NCBI RefSeq assembly: GCF_029360705.1
Contig: NZ_JARKMX010000008.1
Span: forward strand, 2,224,202 to 2,288,201
From: Paraflavitalea pollutisoli
GTDB taxonomy: Bacteria > Bacteroidota > Bacteroidia > Chitinophagales > Chitinophagaceae
DNA length: 64,000 bases
Reading direction: 5' to 3'
The translations under genes were made by a program, and so were the position numbers. Of this stretch, positions 54,441 through 63,314 are shown piece after piece (position 1 is the stretch's first letter; each line of letters starts with the position of its first letter). Under the pieces are notes generated by a model. That model did no database searches. It had not been told where the DNA came from and saw nothing but the letters and a program-made list of their open reading frames with translations.

Positions 54441-55925
54441 ATGTTTAACGGAACCATGTTCCAGTATTTTCACTGGTATATTCCCAACGACGGTAGTTTA
54501 TGGAACCAGGTAAAAGAAGATGCGGAGCACCTGGCCCGCCTCGGCGTCAACAGCGTTTGGCTACCACCCTTCTACAAAGGCAAGGAGGGCGCCAATGCCA
54601 GCGGCTATGATGTGTACGACCTTTTCGACCTCGGAGAATTTGACCAGAAATTCTCCCTGCGCACCAAATACGGCACCAAGCAGGAGTTACTGGATGCCAT
54701 CCGCGCCCTGCACGAGAAAGGCATACACGTATACGCAGACATCGTGCTCAACCACAAAGGCGGCGGTGATGAAACAGAGCGAATATGGGTAAAGCGTGTA
54801 GATGAGGCTAACAGAAATCAATTCACCAGCGACCCATTCGAGATCGACGCTTATACCAAATTTACCTTTCCCGGCCGCCAGGGCAAATATTCTGATTTTA
54901 TCTGGGACCACACCTGTTTCACCGGGGTTGACTATGCTGCCGACCTGGAAGAAACCGCCATTTTCAGCATTCTGAATGAATACGGCGAAGACTGGGAAGA
55001 AGTCATCGATACGGAAAAGGGGAACTATGATTACCTGATGTTTTGTGATGTAGAATTCAGAAATCCGGCCGTACGCGAAGAACTCAAAAAATGGGGCGCC
55101 TGGCTGATGCAGGAAACCGGCATCGACGGAGTTCGCATCGACGCTGTCAAACATATTTCCCCCAAATTCTATAATGAGTGGCTCGATCATATGCGCAGCA
55201 TCAAGAGCGATCTGTTTGCCGTAGGTGAATACTGGGCGCCAGGCGAACTACCCTTGCTTCTTAAATATATAGAGGCCACAGAAGGGCGCATGTCGCTCTT
55301 CGACGCCTCGTTGCACCACGCACTATACCATGCATCTCTGAAAGGCAAAGACTTCGATCTCAGCACCATCTTCAATGATAGCCTGGTGGCGGCAAAACCG
55401 GAACTAGCGGTTACCGTAGTAGACAACCATGATACACAGCCCCTGCAATCGTTAGAGGCCCCCGTGGAAAATTGGTTCAAACCACACGCGTATGCACTGA
55501 TCTTATTGCGCGAAGGCGGATACCCCTGCATATTTTATCCCGACCTGTATGGGGCTCATTACGTCGACAAAGGAAAGGATGGCAATGACCACGAGATCTT
55601 TCTCGATAAATGCGCTCACCTCGAACAGCTGATGGAGGCCAGGCACCTGTTTGCCTATGGCCTGCAACGCGACTACTTCGATCATCCCAACTGTGTTGGA
55701 TGGACACGAGAGGGTGTGGATGATCACCCCAATTCCGGCTGTGCCATATTACTGTCCAACAGCGAAGATGGCTTCAAATCGATGGAGGTAGGTCAGCGGC
55801 ACAGCGGTAAAACCTTTATCGATTATTTGGGCAACCATCAGGCAGCCGTCATCATCAATGAAGCAGGCTGGGGCGAATTTCAGGTTCCTGCAGGCTCCGT
55901 ATCGGTATGGGTGGAAAAGAAATGA
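54441..55925 (+). CDS. Cytoplasmic alpha-amylase, GH13 subfamily 5 type
   Basis: The ATG at 54441 (MFNGTMFQYFHWY) matches the conserved N-terminus of this subfamily; the frame opening at 54375 is leader. The 494-residue protein has no signal peptide. Catalytic residues are present: nucleophile D234 (GVRIDAVKH), acid/base E263 (AVGEYWAPG) and D331 (VVDNHDTQP), with ADIVLNHKGG for calcium/substrate binding. It cuts alpha-1,4-glucans to oligosaccharides inside the cell. Neighbouring kinase, LacI and SusC/D genes suggest alpha-glucan use, although intracellular glycogen turnover is equally possible. Confidence 0.92.
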   Translation: MFNGTMFQYFHWYIPNDGSLWNQVKEDAEHLARLGVNSVWLPPFYKGKEGANASGYDVYDLFDLGEFDQKFSLRTKYGTKQELLDAIRALHEKGIHVYADIVLNHKGGGDETERIWVKRVDEANRNQFTSDPFEIDAYTKFTFPGRQGKYSDFIWDHTCFTGVDYAADLEETAIFSILNEYGEDWEEVIDTEKGNYDYLMFCDVEFRNPAVREELKKWGAWLMQETGIDGVRIDAVKHISPKFYNEWLDHMRSIKSDLFAVGEYWAPGELPLLLKYIEATEGRMSLFDASLHHALYHASLKGKDFDLSTIFNDSLVAAKPELAVTVVDNHDTQPLQSLEAPVENWFKPHAYALILLREGGYPCIFYPDLYGAHYVDKGKDGNDHEIFLDKCAHLEQLMEARHLFAYGLQRDYFDHPNCVGWTREGVDDHPNSGCAILLSNSEDGFKSMEVGQRHSGKTFIDYLGNHQAAVIINEAGWGEFQVPAGSVSVWVEKK

Positions 55926-56011
55926 GCATAAGAGATTCAGCTCAGACCATCCCAACAGGCGAAGCAAGCTGATGGCACAATTTTTTACCCTTATCTCCCT
56001 AAAATCCAACT

Positions 56012-56815
56012 ATGGCAACGACTATTCTTTTCATACACGGCATGTTCCAGAATCCCGTTAGCTGGAACAAATGGGTTCTATATTTTGAATCTAAAGGCTA
56101 TAAATGTCAGTCGCCGGCCTGGCCCTTTCATGAAGGTGAACCGGAAGACCTGCGCAAAAACATCCCCTCCGAACTTGGCGATCTGCGTTTGGAGACCGTG
56201 ATCGATAAATTTGCAGCGATGGCCCAGTGCTGCGACGAACCACCAATCGTGATCGGGCATTCAGTGGGAGGCTTAATCGCCCAGGTGTTGGTAAGCCGTC
56301 AACTGGCTAAAGCGGCCATCTGCATCAGCTCGGTAGCGCCCAACAGGATGTTGGCCTTCGACTGGAGCTTCTTAAAAAACACGCTCAGTATTGCCAATCC
56401 CTTGAAAGGAGATGAACCTTTCCTGATGGATGCTGCAGGCTTTCATGCCAATTTCGCCAATTGCCTGACCAAGGTTGAATCGGATGCAGCTTTTGAAGAG
56501 ACCGCGACCCACGATAGCAGGAATATACTCCGTGATTGTATGGGCGTGGCCGGAGAGATCGATATGGAATTACCCCATGTGCCCTTGTTATTCATCGGAG
56601 CACAGAAAGACGAGATCGTTCCACCCTCCCTCAATGAGAAAAACAGCAAGGCGTATAAGGATGATGGCAGCATTGCCGACTTCATAGAATTCCCTCACCG
56701 CGGCCATTTTATATGTGGCGAACCCGGTTGGGAAGAGGTAGCAGAACATTGCTACGATTGGTTGGAAACGTTGTCGTTGCGCCCGTTGACACTTGCGCAC
56801 AGCACAATGGGCTAA
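56012..56815 (+). CDS. Alpha/beta hydrolase
   Basis: A 267-residue protein with HG (LFIHGMFQNP) for the oxyanion hole, nucleophile S84 in GHSVGG, a candidate acid in GAQKDEIVPP, and the catalytic His in HRGHFI. There is no signal peptide, so it should be cytoplasmic. Substrate not inferable; esterase or lysophospholipase-like chemistry is typical. It follows the amylase by 86 bp and its stop is 32 bp before the HMA-AraC start. Confidence 0.88.
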   Translation: MATTILFIHGMFQNPVSWNKWVLYFESKGYKCQSPAWPFHEGEPEDLRKNIPSELGDLRLETVIDKFAAMAQCCDEPPIVIGHSVGGLIAQVLVSRQLAKAAICISSVAPNRMLAFDWSFLKNTLSIANPLKGDEPFLMDAAGFHANFANCLTKVESDAAFEETATHDSRNILRDCMGVAGEIDMELPHVPLLFIGAQKDEIVPPSLNEKNSKAYKDDGSIADFIEFPHRGHFICGEPGWEEVAEHCYDWLETLSLRPLTLAHSTMG

Positions 56816-56835
56816 CAATACTAGGTACCTTTTGC

Positions 56836-56843
56836 TACCTTTG
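56836..56843 (+). promoter_or_regulatory. Consensus -7 box directly before the HMA-AraC start codon
   Basis: TACCTTTG fits TAnnTTTG fully and ends 4 bp before the ATG at 56848. Transcription would then begin at or within a few bases of the start codon, implying a leaderless message, unless the true start is the GTG/ATG further in. Confidence 0.45.
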
Positions 56844-56847
56844 CCCC

Positions 56848-57411
56848 ATGTTGCTCCACATCAAGAACATGGTTTGTAACCGCTGCATCCTCGCCGTACG
56901 TCAACAGCTCGATCAACTCGAACTGCCTTACAGCAGCGTCAACATGGGCGAAGTGGAGCTTACTCACCCACCGGCTCCACAACAACTGGATGCCCTCCGT
57001 CACCGACTGGAGCAACTGGGCTTTGAACTGCTCGATGACAAAAAAAGTACCATCGTCGAAAAGATCAAGAACATCATCGTGCAGGAAGTGCACCACAATG
57101 CAGAGGGTCCCAGCGCGCTTAAATTATCTGCCTTGCTCTCCGACAAACTCGGCCTCGATTACCACTACCTCACTACCCTCTTCTCCTCGGTCGAAGGCGT
57201 AACGATCGAGAAATACGCCATCCTGCAACGCATCGAGAGAGCCAAGGAACTCCTCCTGTACGATGAGCTCAGCCTCAGCCAGATTGCCGACCAACTCGGT
57301 TATAGCAGCGTACAGCACCTCTCGCAGCAGTTCAAGAAGACCACCGGCCTCACCCCCAGTCATTTCAAGCAACTCAAAGACAACAAACGCAAGCCCCTCG
57401 ACCAGGTATAA
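56848..57411 (+). CDS. HMA-AraC fusion, probable copper-responsive regulator
   Basis: A 187-residue protein joining an N-terminal HMA-like domain (1-68; MLLHIKNMVCNRCILAV, with C10-x-x-C13 in the position of the metal loop, then a ferredoxin-like strand pattern) to an AraC double HTH (about 80-187; ALKLSALLSDKLGLDYHYLTTLFSS and SLSQIADQLGYSSVQHLSQQFKKTTGLTPSHFKQ). The start is fixed by the need for the first HMA strand. Lying just upstream of copA and copZ, it is the likely metal sensor that switches them on. Small HMA-AraC proteins are known from other Bacteroidetes. Confidence 0.85.
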   Translation: MLLHIKNMVCNRCILAVRQQLDQLELPYSSVNMGEVELTHPPAPQQLDALRHRLEQLGFELLDDKKSTIVEKIKNIIVQEVHHNAEGPSALKLSALLSDKLGLDYHYLTTLFSSVEGVTIEKYAILQRIERAKELLLYDELSLSQIADQLGYSSVQHLSQQFKKTTGLTPSHFKQLKDNKRKPLDQV

Positions 57412-57510
57412 TCATTATCCATCTCACCTAAACAACTGAATTACAATAACATAGCGCACCTCCGAATCATTTCGGGGGTAATTAACTTATTGGCTTACAG
57501 TCTTTTATTC

Positions 57511-57565
57511 ACATCAAACACAGATCAAACACACATCAAACACAGATCAAACGCACAACAAACAG
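57511..57565. repeat. 11-bp tandem repeats
   Basis: Consecutive units CACAGATCAAA, CACACATCAAA, CACAGATCAAA and CGCACAACAAA, preceded by a partial CACATCAAA; the first units also form an exact 22-bp direct repeat. The 11-bp period places every copy on the same face of the helix, as expected for binding of several protein copies. Confidence 0.8.
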
Positions 57566-57654
57566 TGTCCTTCTGTGTCTTTTCTCTGTGTTTGTACTGT
57601 ATTTCATTACTGTTTAATCTCCTTAAGACCCGGGCATCCCCCCTGTCACAATCC

Positions 57655-57710
57655 TATACATCCGGCTCACAATCCTGTAACAATCCCCCTGAGCACCCTG
57701 TCTACCTTTA
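57655..57710 (+). promoter_or_regulatory. Promoter of copA, shared with copZ
   Basis: TATACA, 11 bp, ATCCTGTAACA, 20 bp, TACCTTTA. Between the last two also CCC, one base, TGAGC. Aligned without a gap to the copZ promoter, 38 of 56 positions agree. The -7 box ends 18 bp before the copA ATG. The ATCCTGTAACA element takes the place of a -33 box. Confidence 0.75.
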
Positions 57711-57728
57711 CGGAAACAGCAGAGAACC

Positions 57729-59978
57729 ATGAGCACGACTACCATAACACCACCAAAGAAGCCGGTATCAGCCAGCACCAAAGAAACCTTTCCCGTGCTG
57801 GAAATGACCTGTGCGGCCTGCGCCGTCAGCGTAGAATCGATGCTGAAGGCAGTGCCCGGCGTACAATCCGCCGCCGTGAACTTCGCCAACCAGACCGCCC
57901 TTGTTGAATACGTCCCGCAGCAAGTGACACCCGCGCAGCTACAGGCCACCGTTCGATCTATCGGGTACGACCTGGTCATCGATAAAGACAACAGCACGGC
58001 CATTCAGGAACAGGCGCAGGAGCAACATTACCGGGCCATCAGGCACCGCACCGCCTGGTCCATTGCCCTCTCCCTACCCATCGTCGTCATCGGGATGTTC
58101 TTCATGAACATACCCTATGCTAATTGGATCATGATGGTACTGGCCACGCCCGTCGTATTCTACTTCGGCCGCACCTTCTTTATCAATGCCTTCAAACAGG
58201 CCCGTCATCGCAAGGCCAACATGGATACCCTCGTGGCATTGAGCACGGGCATCGCCTGGCTCTTCAGTGCTTTCAATACGGTATACCCGGCGTTCTGGCA
58301 TCAGCGTGGTCTCCATGCCCATGTGTATTTCGAAGCAGCCGCCGTCGTTATCGCCTTTATTTCGCTCGGCAAATGGCTGGAAGAGCGGGCGAAATCCAAT
58401 ACCTCTTCCGCCATCAAAAAACTGATCGGCCTGCAACCCAAAACGGTATGGCAAATACAACCCAGTGGAGCGCTTGTCGAACTGCCCATCGCCCAGGTAC
58501 AAGTGGGCGATCTACTGCTGGTAAAACCAGGCGAAAAGATCCCCGTAGACGGGAACGTGGTGTCGGGTGAATCGTATGTAGAAGAGAGTATGATCACCGG
58601 CGAACCGGTTCCTGTGCTCAAACAGGCAGGCGCCGCACTCTTTGCCGGCACCATCAACCAGCAAGGCACCCTGCAGTTCAAAGCCGCCAAAGTGGGCGCC
58701 GATACGCTCCTGGCGCAGATCATTCGCCTGGTGCAGGAAGCCCAGGGCAGCAAAGCCCCCGTTCAAAACCTGGTGGATAAAATTGCAGGCATATTTGTAC
58801 CCGTAGTTATCGGCATATCGATGCTCACCTTTATCGTGTGGATGATCGCCGGGGGTGACAATGCCTTTACCCATGCCTTATTGACTTCCGTAACGGTACT
58901 CGTGATCGCCTGCCCCTGTGCCCTGGGACTGGCTACACCTACAGCCATCATGGTGGGGGTCGGTAAAGGTGCCGAAAACAACTTGCTGATCAAAGATGCC
59001 GAAAGCCTCGAACGGGCTCACCAGGTCGATGCGATCATACTTGATAAAACCGGCACCATCACCGAAGGCAAACCCATCGTTACCGACCTGAAATGGCAGG
59101 GAACCGTACGAGCCGATGACGCGGCTATCCTGCACGCGCTCGAGCAACAATCCGAGCACCCGTTGGCCCTGGCCGTTACCCAACACCTCGCCAGCCGGGC
59201 AACCACACTCCACCTGCATGAGGTGAAAAGTATCACCGGTAAAGGTATTACTGCCCGTTACCAGGGCAGTCTGTACCTGGCCGGCAATAAAAAACTATTG
59301 GAGGAAGCACAGATACCTATCGACACCGCCGCCGCCGACATCGCTACCCACTGGCAGCAACAGGCTAAAACGGTCATCTATTTTGCAGGTAATGGACAGC
59401 TGCTGGCCATCATCGCCATCGCTGATAAAGTAAAAGACAGTTCAAATACTGCCATTGAAAAACTGCAACGCAAAGGCATCGACGTCTATATGCTGACCGG
59501 CGACAATGAGCATACCGCCGCCGCCGTGGCCAATCAGGTAGGCATAACCCATTTCCAGGCCTCGATGATGCCTGCCGGCAAAGCGGCCTTTGTACAACAA
59601 CTACAGGCAACCGGTAAAACGGTGGCGATGGTGGGCGACGGCATCAACGATGCGCAGGCACTGGCACAGGCCGATGTCAGCATCGCCATGGGCAAAGGCA
59701 CCGATATCGCGATGGATGTGGCCAAGATCACACTCATCACCTCCGACCTCAACAGCGTGCCCCAGGCACTGACCCTATCACTCAAAACGGTCGCTACCAT
59801 CCGGCAAAACCTGTTCTGGGCATTCATCTACAATATCATCGGCATCCCCATTGCAGCGGGCATCCTCTACCCCTTCAACGGCTTCCTGCTCGATCCCATG
59901 ATCGCAGGTGCCGCGATGGCCCTCAGCTCCGTGAGCGTGGTCGCCAACAGCCTGCGCCTCAAAGCTGCGAAGTTGTAA
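57729..59978 (+). CDS. copA: Copper-transporting P1B-type ATPase
   Basis: A 749-residue protein with one N-terminal HMA domain (M26-T-C28-A-A-C31), eight membrane helices, the C395-P-C397 ion site, phosphorylated D439 (DKTGT), the HP motif (SEHPLA) and GDGIND. CPC together with AMGKGTDIAMDVAKITLI and a terminal YN/MxxS-type set (helix 7 YNIIGIPIAAG; helix 8 MIAGAAMALSSVSVVANSLRL) is the Cu+ export signature (P1B-1). It pumps Cu+ out of the cytoplasm. Next to the regulator and copZ with a matching promoter. Confidence 0.94.
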   Translation: MSTTTITPPKKPVSASTKETFPVLEMTCAACAVSVESMLKAVPGVQSAAVNFANQTALVEYVPQQVTPAQLQATVRSIGYDLVIDKDNSTAIQEQAQEQHYRAIRHRTAWSIALSLPIVVIGMFFMNIPYANWIMMVLATPVVFYFGRTFFINAFKQARHRKANMDTLVALSTGIAWLFSAFNTVYPAFWHQRGLHAHVYFEAAAVVIAFISLGKWLEERAKSNTSSAIKKLIGLQPKTVWQIQPSGALVELPIAQVQVGDLLLVKPGEKIPVDGNVVSGESYVEESMITGEPVPVLKQAGAALFAGTINQQGTLQFKAAKVGADTLLAQIIRLVQEAQGSKAPVQNLVDKIAGIFVPVVIGISMLTFIVWMIAGGDNAFTHALLTSVTVLVIACPCALGLATPTAIMVGVGKGAENNLLIKDAESLERAHQVDAIILDKTGTITEGKPIVTDLKWQGTVRADDAAILHALEQQSEHPLALAVTQHLASRATTLHLHEVKSITGKGITARYQGSLYLAGNKKLLEEAQIPIDTAAADIATHWQQQAKTVIYFAGNGQLLAIIAIADKVKDSSNTAIEKLQRKGIDVYMLTGDNEHTAAAVANQVGITHFQASMMPAGKAAFVQQLQATGKTVAMVGDGINDAQALAQADVSIAMGKGTDIAMDVAKITLITSDLNSVPQALTLSLKTVATIRQNLFWAFIYNIIGIPIAAGILYPFNGFLLDPMIAGAAMALSSVSVVANSLRLKAAKL

Positions 59979-59993
59979 GTGGCGCCATAATTA

Positions 59994-60049
59994 TATACAA
60001 CCCGCACCGTATCCTGTAACAGGGCCCGTGAGCGATCAAACTAATTTTA
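59994..60049 (+). promoter_or_regulatory. Promoter of copZ, shared with copA
   Basis: TATACA, 11 bp, ATCCTGTAACA, 20 bp, TAATTTTA, with the internal CCC, one base, TGAGC. All spacings equal those before copA. The -7 box ends 22 bp before the copZ ATG. So copZ has its own start of transcription 93 bp behind copA. Confidence 0.75.
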
Positions 60050-60071
60050 CACTTCTTAAATAACAAAGACA

Positions 60072-60284
60072 ATGAACACCTTACAATTCAAAACGAATAT
60101 CAAATGCGGCGGCTGTGTAGCCACTGTAACACCCGGCCTCAATCAGACTGCCGGCGAAAACAACTGGCAGGTCGACCTGCAATCGCCCGACAGAATATTG
60201 ACCGTACAAGGAAATAGTATCCAAGCAGCAGACATCAAACAGGCAGTAGAAAAAGCAGGCTTCAAAGCCGAGCCCGTTCAATAG
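60072..60284 (+). CDS. copZ: Small HMA protein, CopZ-like copper chaperone
   Basis: A 70-residue single HMA domain: LQFKTNIKCGGCVATV with C12-G-G-C15, then VDLQSPDRILTVQG and IKQAVEKAGFKAEPVQ at the end. The first motif lacks the Met that usually precedes CxxC (Lys-Cys here), as in many Bacteroidetes CopZ-like proteins. It should bind Cu+ and pass it to CopA or the sensor. Confidence 0.9.
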   Translation: MNTLQFKTNIKCGGCVATVTPGLNQTAGENNWQVDLQSPDRILTVQGNSIQAADIKQAVEKAGFKAEPVQ

Positions 60285-60314
60285 GATAGCCACGAACAAC
60301 ACCTGCCAATACGC

Positions 60315-60352
60315 AAACAGGCTGTCGTCCCTCAAAGGATGACAGCCTGTTT
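60315..60352. terminator. Bidirectional terminator between copZ and kup
   Basis: A 16-bp stem (AAACAGGCTGTCGTCC with its complement, one G-T wobble) around CTCAAA, placed between two convergent genes. T-rich stretches follow on either side. Confidence 0.85.
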
Positions 60353-60383
60353 ATATGACTATTTTGCAGCTTCAGCTTACTGA

Positions 60384-62336
60384 TCAACTCTCCCGTACCA
60401 GCCGCTCTTCCCGCACCGGCGTCACCACCAGTGGGTACTTCTCGCTCGTCACATTGCTGGGGTCCAGTCCAAAGTTGACCTCTTCTTTCACGCTCAGCAA
60501 CTTCAGGTTGAAGAAACTCTTCATCACGAAACGTTTACCGTAGCTCATATCATTATCGAAGGACAGGAAGGATTCCAGTAGCAGGAACTTAAAATCACCG
60601 ATGTTATTGTCCTGGTAATACGATTCGTGCCTTTCCGACACATCCACTTCACCTTCCTTTACCAGGTCCATCACGGCCTGCCGGAAGAAGAAATCGATGC
60701 GGGGCTCCACCCGGAAACCCAGGTTGAAGGTCAGGAAATAAACATCATTCTTGACCAACGTATCAACATGGTACCGCATGGCATACGGTTCATCCAGGGT
60801 ATTCACATGCACAAACCAATAGATATCTGCGCGCTTGGGAGACTTCAGCAGGATCGACGCCATCGCCGTTTTCTCGATCTTGCGCGGCGAGTTCGACATC
60901 GTCATATAGACCAGGTTGGTCGCATATTTGGGAATGTGTTCGTCGTTGCTGAGGCGTTTAAGCCGGTCTACATAATCTTCCACATTGACCAGTTTCGTAA
61001 GCGCCCGCTTGATGCCTTTACCCCTATGCCAGATAAACATCACACCAAACAGGATGGCACCGATCAGCAGGGTGATCCAGCCACCTTCTGCGGCCTTCTG
61101 AAAATTGGCAGCGAGGAAAGCACACTCGATGGCCAGGAACAGGCCTGTTACCAGCACTACCGCAATGGTCGGCCATCGCTTCACATACAAATAGAAATTG
61201 ATCAGGATGGTACTGGTGATCATGGTCAGCGTAACGCTCAGCCCATAGGCTGCTTCCATTGCTGTCGACTCCCGGAAATGCAGTACCATAAAGATACAAC
61301 CACCCAGCAGCAGCCAGTTGATGAAAGGAATATAGATCTGTCCTTTAAAATCACCTGGAAAGATCACCCGGTGACGCGGCCATACATCGAGACGGATCGC
61401 TTCGTTGATGAGGGTAAAGCAACCACTGATCAGCGCCTGGCTGGCGATGACAGTCGCGCAGGTAGCAATGATCACCGTGGGGATATAGACCAGATCCGGT
61501 ACGATGTGGTAAAAGGGACTGACACCGCCTACCGTTTCACCGGTGTGTTGCAGCAACCAGGCCGTTTGTCCGGCGTACGCCAGCAACAGCATTATCTTTA
61601 CATAGATCCAGCTGACGCGGATATTGTTACGACCACAATGGCCCATATCGCTGTAGAGCGCCTCGGCTCCTGTGGTACACAGGAAGATACTGCCCAATAA
61701 CCAGAAGCCACCCGGCACTTCCTGGATCATGTACCAGGCATAATACGGATTCAATGCCTTGAATAATCCGGTCGCATCTTTCAACGCCCATATCCCTAGT
61801 GCTCCTATAAAGGTGAACCAGATCACCATCACAGGTCCAAATATCTTTCCGATCTTATCGGTACCAAATTGTTGCAAAAAAAATAACCCGATCAGGATCA
61901 CAATCACGATGGGCACGGTATTGATGTGCGGGTAAAACTTTTCCAACCCTTCTACGGCTGAAGCTACCGACATCGGCGGGGTGATAATACCGTCGGCAAG
62001 CAGAAAGGCCCCACCTGCCATGGCAGGGATCAGCAACCATTTACCCCAGAAACGGCGGATAAGTGCGTAGAGGGAAAAGATGCCGCCCTCCCCGTTGTTA
62101 TCGGCCTGAAGGGTAATGATCACGTACTTCAGCGTCGTTTGAAAAAAGAGGGTCCAGAAGACGGCAGAAAGCGCGCCAAGCGCCACTTCTTCCGTAATGA
62201 CCCGGTCATGAAAAACAGCATTGAGGGTGTACAAAGGAGAAGTACCGATATCTCCGAAAACTATGCCGGTAGCGATCAGCACGCCGGCAGACGTAACTCT
62301 TTTGTGAAACGAGGCAGCACCACCTGGAGCACTCAT
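60384..62336 (-). CDS. kup: Kup-type potassium transporter
   Basis: A 650-residue protein with about 12 membrane helices and Kup family hallmarks: IVFGDIGTSPLYTL at the N-terminus, NNGEGGIFSLYALI, DGIITPPMSVASAVEGLE, GAEALYSDMGHCG, and a C-terminal cytoplasmic domain of about 190 residues. It imports K+ with protons. The N-terminal SAPGGAAS leader fits a short cytoplasmic start. It is convergent with copZ. Confidence 0.94.
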   Translation of the reverse strand: MSAPGGAASFHKRVTSAGVLIATGIVFGDIGTSPLYTLNAVFHDRVITEEVALGALSAVFWTLFFQTTLKYVIITLQADNNGEGGIFSLYALIRRFWGKWLLIPAMAGGAFLLADGIITPPMSVASAVEGLEKFYPHINTVPIVIVILIGLFFLQQFGTDKIGKIFGPVMVIWFTFIGALGIWALKDATGLFKALNPYYAWYMIQEVPGGFWLLGSIFLCTTGAEALYSDMGHCGRNNIRVSWIYVKIMLLLAYAGQTAWLLQHTGETVGGVSPFYHIVPDLVYIPTVIIATCATVIASQALISGCFTLINEAIRLDVWPRHRVIFPGDFKGQIYIPFINWLLLGGCIFMVLHFRESTAMEAAYGLSVTLTMITSTILINFYLYVKRWPTIAVVLVTGLFLAIECAFLAANFQKAAEGGWITLLIGAILFGVMFIWHRGKGIKRALTKLVNVEDYVDRLKRLSNDEHIPKYATNLVYMTMSNSPRKIEKTAMASILLKSPKRADIYWFVHVNTLDEPYAMRYHVDTLVKNDVYFLTFNLGFRVEPRIDFFFRQAVMDLVKEGEVDVSERHESYYQDNNIGDFKFLLLESFLSFDNDMSYGKRFVMKSFFNLKLLSVKEEVNFGLDPSNVTSEKYPLVVTPVREERLVRES

Positions 62337-62566
62337 GAAAGGAATTTGGGTGCCAAATTACACTAATTTCAATTACACCGTTAGTGGTTGATCATACCAT
62401 TTTAATACTAACTAGTGTTCATTTTCCAGGCAATAACCCACCTGTTCAGTTTGCTACGTTATTCCCTACACAAATGGCACCCATCAAACACATACGCTGG
62501 ATCAGCGACTTGCCTGATGGATGCCATTACTATTTTTACTGCTCACCCGGAGCAGAACAACCTCAT

Positions 62567-62731
62567 CTAGGGTGTTCTGGTTCTGCCGGCGATCAGTGAG
62601 ATCAGAAACAGTACGATAAAGATAAAGAACAGGATCTTAGCGATACCCGCAGCACCAGCTGCAATACCACCGAATCCGAAAATGGCAGCGATTAACGCTA
62701 CGATCAAAAAGATGACTGTCCAGCGTAACAT
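62567..62731 (-). CDS. DUF1328 family small membrane protein
   Basis: A 54-residue protein encoded on the minus strand (start ATG at 62731, stop TAG at 62567): begins [20 protein letters not shown], then [20 protein letters not shown] and [14 protein letters not shown]. Two hydrophobic helices around [15 protein letters not shown] are the DUF1328 (YtjA-like) hallmark. Such proteins are common, membrane-bound and often stress induced in Proteobacteria and Bacteroidetes; their role is unknown. It lies 231 bp upstream of kup on the same strand. Confidence 0.93.
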   Translation of the reverse strand: MLRWTVIFLIVALIAAIFGFGGIAAGAAGIAKILFFIFIVLFLISLIAGRTRTP

Positions 62732-63314
62732 AACTTAAGATTTAAAATGTTTTACAATGGATCAAACTCGCGTGCCTTGAACAAAGGACCCATAAAAAAT
62801 GGGAGCGGTTCTTTCGAAGCCCCGGTGGGCATTGACGATCTTACCGCGTACAAGCCTGCATTCGTTTGATCTGTTTTTCTTGTTGGTTGGTCCACTTCAA
62901 CAGCGCGTGCTGTCAGCGTGGCTATCGTTAATCCATGGTTATCGATAAATTCCTTTCGTTGTAATTCCATGTCTATACCCGAGTAAAAACAATGCCCACG
63001 CTGCCAGCCAGTGCCTCCCTCCCAATCTTGAGTAAGCCATTCCACAATTGGGAAGTATAGGCAACACCCTATACCCGTATTACCCCCTGATGACCGGTCA
63101 ACCAGGCACCAACTCGAAGTCTGTACTTCGATAAATACCTGTCTACCAGCCGGCGAGGTTGCCTGCTGCGGACCAACTACGAGTATCCACTTATCATGGC
63201 AATTGTACATGAACAACGATAATATAGCCATTGATTCCGGTAGCTGACCTTTCTACTTTTGGGTACCGTAGCCTTCCTGTACTGCGACGTCCCAAAACAT
63301 AATTTATACTGCAT
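62732..63314. other. Intergenic region, probably non-coding
   Basis: 583 bp. A 159-codon minus-strand frame (62752-63231) is open, but its product is Cys/Trp-rich, matches no family I know and has no ribosome-binding context, so I regard it as chance. A promoter for the last gene lies at its right end. Confidence 0.5.
63231..63261 (+). promoter_or_regulatory. Consensus Bacteroidetes promoter of the last gene
   Basis: TTG, 20 bp, TACTTTTG: a full TAnnTTTG -7 box with a -33 TTG at the right distance. Transcription should start near 63268, leaving a leader of about 47 bases before the ATG at 63315. Confidence 0.7.

Larger units (their letters stand above)
57412..57728. other. copA leader region with tandem repeats
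   Basis: 317 bp between the regulator and copA. It contains a block of 11-bp tandem repeats (57511-57565) and, nearer the gene, the promoter shared with copZ (57655-57710). On the other strand 57564-57595 reads as CACAGA-like repeats. Confidence 0.6.

Noticed and set aside
57511-57565. Possible CRISPR array
   Set aside because: Units are 11 bp long, contiguous and without spacers; no cas genes nearby.
60627-61700. 357-codon plus-strand frame inside kup
   Set aside because: Antisense shadow; kup carries all family motifs on the other strand.
62752-63231. 159-codon open frame on the minus strand
   Set aside because: Cys/Trp-rich product without any recognisable pattern, no signal or membrane segment, and no ribosome-binding context; probably chance.
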